Below are positions 58,811 through 64,000 of a DNA stretch of 64,000 bases, piece by piece. Within the stretch, counting starts at the first letter, position 1; the number at the start of each line of letters is the position of its first letter. Under the pieces are notes generated by a model, which made no database searches, was not told where the DNA came from, and saw only the letters and a program-made list of their open reading frames with translations. The translations under genes were made by a program, and so were the position numbers. This DNA is from Paracoccus shanxieyensis. GTDB lineage: Bacteria > Pseudomonadota > Alphaproteobacteria > Rhodobacterales > Rhodobacteraceae. Location: the NCBI RefSeq assembly GCF_009711265.1, contig NZ_WMII01000007.1:1-64000 (forward strand), in the 5' to 3' direction.

Positions 58811-60520
58811 ATGACCCAGCCCAACCACGCGCCGATCCCCGAGCTTTACGTCAGCGAAGCCGCCGCCGATGCCCTGAAGCATGAGGCGGGCAAACTGCCG
58901 TCATGGGATCTGACCGCGCGGCAGCTTTGCGATCTGGAACTGCTGATGAATGGCGGCTTTCTGCCGCTGAAGGGGTTTCTGACGCAGGCCGATTACGACA
59001 GCGTGGTGCAGAATATGCGGCTGGCCTCGGGCGCGCTGTGGCCGATGCCGATCACGCTGGATGTGTCGCAGGGTTTTGCCGACCGGATCCAGCCCGGCGA
59101 CGATGTGGCGCTGCGCGATGCCGAAGGCGTGGTGCTGGCGATCCTGTCGGTCACCGACAAATGGACCCCCGACAAGGCGCATGAGGCGCAGATGGTCTTT
59201 GGCGCCGATGATCCGGCGCATCCGGCGGTGCATTACCTGAAAAACATCGCCGGTCCGGTCTATCTGGGCGGGCGGGTCAAGGGTCTGCAGCCGCCGACGC
59301 ATTACGATTTCCGGGCGCGGCGCGACACGCCGAACCAGTTGCGCGCGCAGTTCCGCAAGCTGGGCTGGCGGCGCATCGTGGCGTTTCAGACCCGCAATCC
59401 GCTGCACCGCGCGCATCAGGAACTGACCTTCCGTGCCGCGCGCGAGGCGCAGGCCAATCTGCTGATCCACCCCGTCGTCGGCATGACGAAGCCGGGCGAT
59501 GTCGATCATTTCACTCGCGTCCGCTGCTATGAGGCCGTGCTGGACAAATACCCGCAGGCCACGACGCATCTGTCCCTGATGAACCTTGCCATGCGCATGG
59601 CCGGCCCGCGCGAGGCGGTGTGGCACGGCATCATCCGCCGCAATCACGGCCTGACGCATATGATCATCGGGCGCGACCATGCCGGGCCGGGCAAGACCAA
59701 CACCGGGCAGGATTTCTATGACCCCTATGCCGCGCAAGAGCTGTTTCGCCAGCATCAGGACGAAATCGGCGTCGAGATGGTCGATTTCAAGCAGATGGTC
59801 TATGTGCAGGACCGCGCGCAATACGAACCCAAGGATGAGGTCGAGCCGGGCGCGACGGTTCTGGACATCTCGGGGACGGAACTGCGCAGGCGGCTGCGCG
59901 AAGGTCTGGACATCCCCGAATGGTTCAGCTTCCCCGAGGTGGTGGCCCAGTTGCGCCGCACCAGCCCGCCGCGCGACCGGCAGGGCTTCACGGTGTTTTT
60001 CACCGGGTTTTCCGGCTCGGGCAAATCCACCATCGCCAATGCGCTGATGGTCAAGCTGATGGAACTGGGCGGGCGGCCGGTGTCGTTGCTGGACGGCGAT
60101 GTCGTGCGCAAGCATCTGTCCAGCGAGTTGGGCTTCAGCAAGCAGGACCGGGACATCAATATCCGCCGCATCGGTTATGTCGCCTCGGAAATCACCAAGA
60201 ATGGCGGCATTGCCATCTGCGCGCCGATCGCGCCCTATGCCGCCACCCGCCGTGATGTGCGCGAGATGGTCGAGGCGGGCGGCGCGTTCGTGGAAATCCA
60301 CGTCGCCACCAGTCTTGAGGAATGCGAGCGTCGCGACCGCAAGGGCCTGTATAAGCTGGCCCGCGACGGCAAGATCAGCGAATTCACCGGCATCTCGGAT
60401 CCATATGAGGTGCCTGAAAACCCCGAACTGCGCATCCAGACCGAAGGATATGACGTGGATCATGCCGCCCAGCAGGTGCTTTTGAAGCTTGAGCAGATGG
60501 GCCTGATCGGGCTTGGTTGA
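58811..60520 (+). CDS. Bifunctional sulfate adenylyltransferase / adenylylsulfate kinase
   Basis: A 569-residue fusion of ATP sulfurylase (about residues 1-385) and APS kinase (about 390-569). The Sat part has QTRNPLHRAHQELT and VGMTKPGDVDH, and GRDHAGPGK; the kinase P-loop is GFSGSGKSTIANAL near residue 399. It turns sulfate into PAPS for assimilation. This fused form is known in Rhodobacteraceae and stands in for CysDN. The start MTQPNHAPIP has only a weak ribosome-binding site. Confidence 0.94.
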   Translation: MTQPNHAPIPELYVSEAAADALKHEAGKLPSWDLTARQLCDLELLMNGGFLPLKGFLTQADYDSVVQNMRLASGALWPMPITLDVSQGFADRIQPGDDVALRDAEGVVLAILSVTDKWTPDKAHEAQMVFGADDPAHPAVHYLKNIAGPVYLGGRVKGLQPPTHYDFRARRDTPNQLRAQFRKLGWRRIVAFQTRNPLHRAHQELTFRAAREAQANLLIHPVVGMTKPGDVDHFTRVRCYEAVLDKYPQATTHLSLMNLAMRMAGPREAVWHGIIRRNHGLTHMIIGRDHAGPGKTNTGQDFYDPYAAQELFRQHQDEIGVEMVDFKQMVYVQDRAQYEPKDEVEPGATVLDISGTELRRRLREGLDIPEWFSFPEVVAQLRRTSPPRDRQGFTVFFTGFSGSGKSTIANALMVKLMELGGRPVSLLDGDVVRKHLSSELGFSKQDRDINIRRIGYVASEITKNGGIAICAPIAPYAATRRDVREMVEAGGAFVEIHVATSLEECERRDRKGLYKLARDGKISEFTGISDPYEVPENPELRIQTEGYDVDHAAQQVLLKLEQMGLIGLG

Positions 60521-60566
60521 CCGCTTGCGCGGCTTGGCATAGGCCATGGATAAACAAAGGCGCGAC

Positions 60567-61349
60567 ATGTCCGATCCGGTCCTGATCCTGACGATGAAAT
60601 GGGGCACGCTTTACGGGGCAGGCGACGTGAACCGGCTTTACCGTCAGGTGCGCCGCCATCTGGCACGCCCCTTTCGGTTCATCTGCTTTACCGAGGATGG
60701 CCGCGGCATCGATCCCGGCGTCGAGGTGCTGCCCTTGCCCGAACTGGGCCTGCCCAAGGGCAATACCGACACGCGCTGGCGCAAGCTGGCACTGTTTCAG
60801 CCCGATTTGGGCGGTTTTGCCGGAATGACCGCGTTGTTTCTGGATCTGGATCTGGTCGTGGTCGATGACATGTCGCCGTTTTTCGATCTGCCGGGCGAGT
60901 TTTTGATCATCCGCGACGACGATCTGTTTCGCCCCAAGCCGCTGCGCCGGATCAACGCGCAGCGCGATGCCTTCCTGCATTCGGTCGGCAATTCCTCGGT
61001 GTTTCGATATACCGTGGGCGCGCATGCCGACGTGCTGGCGGGATATCTGGCCGACAGTGCTGCCGCAGCGCGCGATTACGAACACGAACAGCAATATCTC
61101 AGCGCGGTGCTGCTGGCGCAGGGGCGCCTGTCCTATTGGCCGCGCGGGCTGTGCGTCAGCTTCAAGAACGACTGCGTGCCGCGCAATCTGCGCAGCTACC
61201 TGCGTGACCCCAGCCTGCCGCCGGGCGCAAGAATTGTGCTGTTTGCAGGCAACCCGAAGATGGCGGATGTGTTTTCAGGGAAAGGCAACCGCTGGTACAG
61301 GCGTATCGGCAATATCAACTGGCTGAGGCAGGCATGGACGGCGCAATAG
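60567..61349 (+). CDS. Putative glycosyltransferase with DxD motif
   Basis: A 260-residue protein with a nucleotide-sugar transferase look: ILTMKWGTLYGAGDVNRLYR at the N-terminus, then LFLDLDLVVVDDMSPFF with a DxD metal motif (about residues 90-106) and a basic C-terminus. I cannot name the sugar or acceptor. The start was set at MSDPVLIL; an ATG seven codons earlier is possible. It overlaps the following GT8 gene by 16 bp, so the two probably act together on a surface glycan. Confidence 0.72.
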   Translation: MSDPVLILTMKWGTLYGAGDVNRLYRQVRRHLARPFRFICFTEDGRGIDPGVEVLPLPELGLPKGNTDTRWRKLALFQPDLGGFAGMTALFLDLDLVVVDDMSPFFDLPGEFLIIRDDDLFRPKPLRRINAQRDAFLHSVGNSSVFRYTVGAHADVLAGYLADSAAAARDYEHEQQYLSAVLLAQGRLSYWPRGLCVSFKNDCVPRNLRSYLRDPSLPPGARIVLFAGNPKMADVFSGKGNRWYRRIGNINWLRQAWTAQ

Positions 61350-62311
61350 TCCGGGCCAATCTGGAAAACGCAGATATGCATATCGTGACGGGATCGGACG
61401 ACAATTATGCGGCGGGGGTGATGGTGCTGATCGCCTCGGCGGCGTGGCACAATCCGCAGGCGCGCTTTACCGTGCTGGATATGGGGATCTCGGGCCAGAA
61501 CCGGCAGCGCATCGACGCCTTGGCCGAAAGGCTGGCGGTGCGCATCGACCGGATCGAGGTTTCCGAGCAGGTCTTGCAGAAACTGCCGGTCCGGCGTTCG
61601 CATCTGACGCGCAGCACCTATCTGCGCCTGCTGATCCCGGACCTGATGCCGCAAGAGGACCGGGTGATCTATATGGATTGCGACATGGTGGTGACCGGGG
61701 ATCTGTCGCTGCCCGCGCAGATCGATCTGGGCGATGCGCCGGTTGCCGCCGTGGCCTGTCCCAATCCCGACCGGCGCGAGCTGGCCGCGACCGGAACCGC
61801 GCAGGGCGAATATGTCAATGCGGGTTTTCTGGTGATGAACCTGCCGGTCTGGCGGCAGGAAAACCTGTCGCTGCGCTGCATGGAGTTGTTGTCGGACCCG
61901 TCCCGCCCGCTGCTGAGCGAGGATCAGTCGGCGGTGAACATCGCCTGTCGCGGCCGCATCCTGCATCTGCCTGCCGCGTTCAACATCTATGCCAATGACT
62001 CGGCCTATAAACGGCCCGAAGATCTGCCAAAGGATGTGGCCGTGCTGCATTTCGTGGTCAATATGAAGCCATGGCGCTGGCGCGTGGCCTTTGGCGAGGT
62101 CTGGCAATTCCACGCTGACCGCATCGCCGACCTGATGCCCGCCCGCAAGCCCCCGACCGCGGCGCAATATCTGAACCGGATCGAGATCTTCCGCCGCTCG
62201 GCCTTTGGACTGGCGATGGGGCGCAAGAAGCACTGGCTGCGCATCAAGGTGCGCCGCGCCATCCGAGACCAGATCGTGCAGCCCTATCTGGCCAGCAATC
62301 CGCCGCGCTAG
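61334..62311 (+). CDS. Glycosyltransferase family 8 protein
   Basis: A 325-residue GT-A enzyme. HIVTGSDDNYAAGVMVLIAS at the N-terminus, RSTYLRLLIPDLMP, and YMDCDMVVTGDL (DxD, about residues 113-124) with EYVNAGFLVMNL match GT8 LPS glycosyltransferases (galactosyl or glucosyl types). It is coupled to the preceding putative transferase, and its end overlaps the convergent Crp-like gene by 4 bp. Sugar specificity is unknown. Confidence 0.85.
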   Translation: MDGAIVRANLENADMHIVTGSDDNYAAGVMVLIASAAWHNPQARFTVLDMGISGQNRQRIDALAERLAVRIDRIEVSEQVLQKLPVRRSHLTRSTYLRLLIPDLMPQEDRVIYMDCDMVVTGDLSLPAQIDLGDAPVAAVACPNPDRRELAATGTAQGEYVNAGFLVMNLPVWRQENLSLRCMELLSDPSRPLLSEDQSAVNIACRGRILHLPAAFNIYANDSAYKRPEDLPKDVAVLHFVVNMKPWRWRVAFGEVWQFHADRIADLMPARKPPTAAQYLNRIEIFRRSAFGLAMGRKKHWLRIKVRRAIRDQIVQPYLASNPPR

Positions 62312-63039
62312 GTCAGTTGCCACGTCTCCAGCCGGGTGTCGTCAAGAACGCGGATCACGCCACGGCCCAGTTCGATGATGCCCTGCGCGCGCAGATCGCT
62401 GAGCGTGCGGTTGACGGTCTGGCGCGAACAGCCCGACAGGATCGCCAGTTGCGCCTGACTGATATAGGCGTGCTGGTCGTCATTGGTCAGGTTCAGCAGA
62501 TGCAGGCAGACCCGCGCCTCGGCCGGATAGAATTGCGCGATGGATTGCAGGCGGTTGTCGCGCATCAGCCGACTGTGCAGGATGCCCGCGAAATTGCGCA
62601 GCAGGATGTCGGCGGGGACGTATTTCTTCAGCAGCGCCTCGGAAAACACCAGCAGCGTGGTGTTGGGAATGGTGATGCAGGTTGCCGCGCAGGTCTTGCC
62701 CGACAGCAACTCGACCTCGCCCACGACCTCGCCGGGACCGGCGACATGGGCGATGACCACATTGCCATCGCAATCGACATAGGTGATCTGCACCCGGCCC
62801 GAGATGATCAGGAAACCGCAGGGGGCTTCTTCATCCTGCCGCAGGATTTCGGTTGCGGTGCGGCACAGCCGGGGCGTGCATTCCGCATAGAAGGCGTGGC
62901 GTTGTTCTTCGCTGAGGCCGCGGAACAGATCGGGCAGGAATGTCTTGACGCCAATGGCACGGGCAGTGACCGGCGCAGCAGCTTGTCGCAGGTTCCGCCC
63001 GGCCGATGGGCCGGGGGTCAGATCCATCCCAGTCGACAT
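62308..63039 (-). CDS. Crp/Fnr family transcriptional regulator
   Basis: A 243-residue regulator: cyclic-nucleotide-binding-like beta barrel (about residues 40-150, GFLIISGRVQITYVDCDGNV), a long dimer helix, and a C-terminal winged helix with ILSGCSRQTVNRTLSDLRAQ. The cysteines present (AECTPRLC and APCGF) do not match the FNR Fe-S pattern, and the barrel lacks clear cAMP-contact residues, so the signal is unknown. MDLTPG four codons in is an alternative start. Confidence 0.88.
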   Translation of the reverse strand: MSTGMDLTPGPSAGRNLRQAAAPVTARAIGVKTFLPDLFRGLSEEQRHAFYAECTPRLCRTATEILRQDEEAPCGFLIISGRVQITYVDCDGNVVIAHVAGPGEVVGEVELLSGKTCAATCITIPNTTLLVFSEALLKKYVPADILLRNFAGILHSRLMRDNRLQSIAQFYPAEARVCLHLLNLTNDDQHAYISQAQLAILSGCSRQTVNRTLSDLRAQGIIELGRGVIRVLDDTRLETWQLT

Positions 63040-63307
63040 AGCAACGATTCCCTGAAAGCCTATGCCGGGGGCAATAGCACTTTTAACGCGAAAATCGCAA
63101 AGGAATTGACATACAAATTATGCCTATGGGTGAACCCATGCCGCCAGAGGTCCGATACTGATTAACACGATACCGGTTGACTGCGGATCTCCGGACGGGC
63201 GTGGTCTCTTTAGCCCCGAGGCGCGAAGCTTGTGTCAGAAACCCGACACAACGGGCACAAAATTCTTAAAAAACCGATAAAAATTCGGATGTTCTGGTAT
63301 GGAAGTT
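63040..63307. other. Regulatory-looking intergenic region upstream of the Crp-like gene
   Basis: About 270 bp with no ORF. It holds two perfect inverted repeats: ATGGGT-GA-ACCCAT (63126-63139) and TTGTGTC-N8-GACACAA (63230-63251), and a TTGACA at 63106. The first repeat is about 90 bp from the Crp-like start and may be an operator. Confidence 0.5.
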
Positions 63308-63327
63308 GCCCGGCGCTGACGCCGGGC
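63308..63327 (-). terminator. Stem-loop after the DUF1150 gene
   Basis: GCCCGGCG-CTGA-CGCCGGGC is a perfect 8-bp stem 5 nt beyond the DUF1150 stop on the minus strand. No strong T-run follows, but position and stability make it a likely terminator of the hsp20-DUF1150 transcript. Confidence 0.65.
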
Positions 63328-63332
63328 GGCGG

Positions 63333-63560
63333 TCAGTGGACGCTGACCGGCTCCAATTCGTTCTGACGGGCCAGCATGAAGGCCATGCTGCGGTCCTTGA
63401 CCAGTGCCAGACGTTCGCCATCGGGTCCGTGGACGGCGTAAAGCGCATCGGCATCGGGGGCTTGCGCGCGCACTTCGTCAGGCAGGCTCTCCATCGCGAC
63501 GCGGCGGATGTAGACGGTGTTGCCCGATGCTTCCGGGCTGAAATCGAATTTCGTATTCAT
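63333..63560 (-). CDS. DUF1150 family protein
   Basis: A 75-residue soluble protein with VYIRRVAMESLPDEVRAQAP and LALVKDRSMAFMLARQNELE, the DUF1150 family pattern. It follows hsp20 by 13 bp on the same strand; the pairing with small heat-shock proteins is common in alphaproteobacteria and suggests a stress role. GGGGATC precedes the start. Function unknown. Confidence 0.87.
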   Translation of the reverse strand: MNTKFDFSPEASGNTVYIRRVAMESLPDEVRAQAPDADALYAVHGPDGERLALVKDRSMAFMLARQNELEPVSVH

Positions 63561-63573
63561 CTGCGATCCCCTT

Positions 63574-63984
63574 TCATTTGCGGCTGATCGGTATGGTCTG
63601 GACGATACTGTCGGGCACGGAACGGCGCAGGTCGATGTTCAGAAGCCCGTTTTCAAGGCCCGCCGACACCACCTCGACCCCATCTGCCAGCACGAAACTG
63701 CGCTGGAAGGCGCGGGCGGCGATGCCGCGATGCAGGAAGACGCGGTCCGCTTCGGCTTCGGCCTGACGGCCCCGGATCACCAGCTGGCGATCCTCAAGCG
63801 TGATGGACAGATCGTCGTCGGAAAAGCCCGCCACGGCCAGCGTGATGCGAAAGCCGTTCTGGCCCTGATGTTCTATGTTATAGGGCGGATAGCCCTCGGC
63901 CCCCTTGGCGGCCCTTTCGGCCAGACGCTCAAGCTGGTCAAAGCCCAGCAGGAACGGATGTGTGGCCAGACTTATCTTGGTCAT
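63574..63984 (-). CDS. Hsp20/alpha-crystallin small heat-shock protein
   Basis: A 136-residue IbpA-like chaperone that holds unfolding proteins under stress. The alpha-crystallin domain spans about residues 35-125, with YNIEHQGQNGFRITLAVAGF and LVIRGRQAE, ending in the IPISRK anchor of the I-x-I type. MTKISLATHP was chosen as start; a TTG two codons earlier is possible. Its promoter lies beyond the right edge. Confidence 0.93.
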   Translation of the reverse strand: MTKISLATHPFLLGFDQLERLAERAAKGAEGYPPYNIEHQGQNGFRITLAVAGFSDDDLSITLEDRQLVIRGRQAEAEADRVFLHRGIAARAFQRSFVLADGVEVVSAGLENGLLNIDLRRSVPDSIVQTIPISRK

Positions 63985-64000
63985 TCCCAAGCCCTTTTCA

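Noticed and set aside
62308..63039. Crp-family gene read as an oxygen-sensing FNR
   Set aside because: The cysteines are not in the N-terminal C-x2-C-x5-C arrangement needed for the 4Fe-4S cluster.

Overview
The window is a high-GC alphaproteobacterial chromosome segment, almost certainly Rhodobacteraceae and most likely Paracoccus or a close relative. The main support is a complete NADH dehydrogenase (complex I) cluster in the Paracoccus arrangement, with several small extra reading frames between the nuo genes. Subunit lengths agree with what I recall for P. denitrificans (NuoB 174, NuoD 412, NuoF 431, NuoG 673 residues). DUF1150, DUF4260, DUF5333, DUF5337 and DUF6476-type proteins, a fused Sat-CysC and a UbiK-lgt neighbourhood fit the same group. 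Nearly all DNA is ordinary chromosomal coding sequence; the only clear mobile DNA is the cut-off end of an IS3-type transposase at the left edge, beside a tRNA-Met.

Layout. 1-960: IS remnant, a probable gene remnant, tRNA-Met with a strong stem-loop, then mostly empty DNA. 960-2769: gltX and a zincin-type metallopeptidase. 2777-7337: a divergent catabolic cluster (3-dehydroshikimate dehydratase facing a flavoprotein and a TIM-barrel protein) with an IclR-like operator between. 7595-9668: a copper-handling operon (DUF2946-like protein, a YcnI-PCuAC fusion, SCO) closed by a clear terminator. 10058-14786: a sorbosone-dehydrogenase-like propeller protein, a PNPOx-like protein, an AlkD-like protein, a lipoprotein, moaA and a molybdopterin-fold exported protein. 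14931-18157: uvrA with an SOS-like box, and a DUF4260 protein. 18361-36572: nuoA-N with seven interspersed accessory ORFs. 36565-40514: birA, coaX, ribonuclease J and trmB. 40571-44275: aroA and malic enzyme maeB. 44422-48854: the nucleoside-salvage operon cdd-deoA-deoB-add-upp, with a palindrome in its control region. 48928-53866: SPOR protein, a membrane protein of unknown function, rpoH, rluD, a DUF6476 protein and ubiK. 53993-56677: lgt, a MidA/NDUFAF7-like methyltransferase and pgeF. 56696-62311: lipoprotein, Lrp regulator, trxB, the sat-cysC fusion and two glycosyltransferases. 62308-64000: a Crp-family regulator, a DUF1150 protein and Hsp20.

How it fits together. The nuo cluster makes the proton-pumping NADH:quinone oxidoreductase. 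Three of its extra genes encode proteins that look exported, each with one pair of cysteines outside the signal or lipid cysteine. This suggests an unstudied periplasmic accessory set for complex I. A homologue of the complex I assembly methyltransferase NDUFAF7 lies about 18 kb downstream of the cluster, and the NuoD arginine it would be expected to modify is present. The copper operon would supply copper to cytochrome c oxidase, the far end of the same respiratory chain. The divergent cluster probably sends quinate/shikimate-derived 3-dehydroshikimate to protocatechuate.

Limits. All calls come from reading the sequence and family knowledge; no database searches were run. Start codons were chosen from ribosome-binding sites, overlaps and remembered family lengths.
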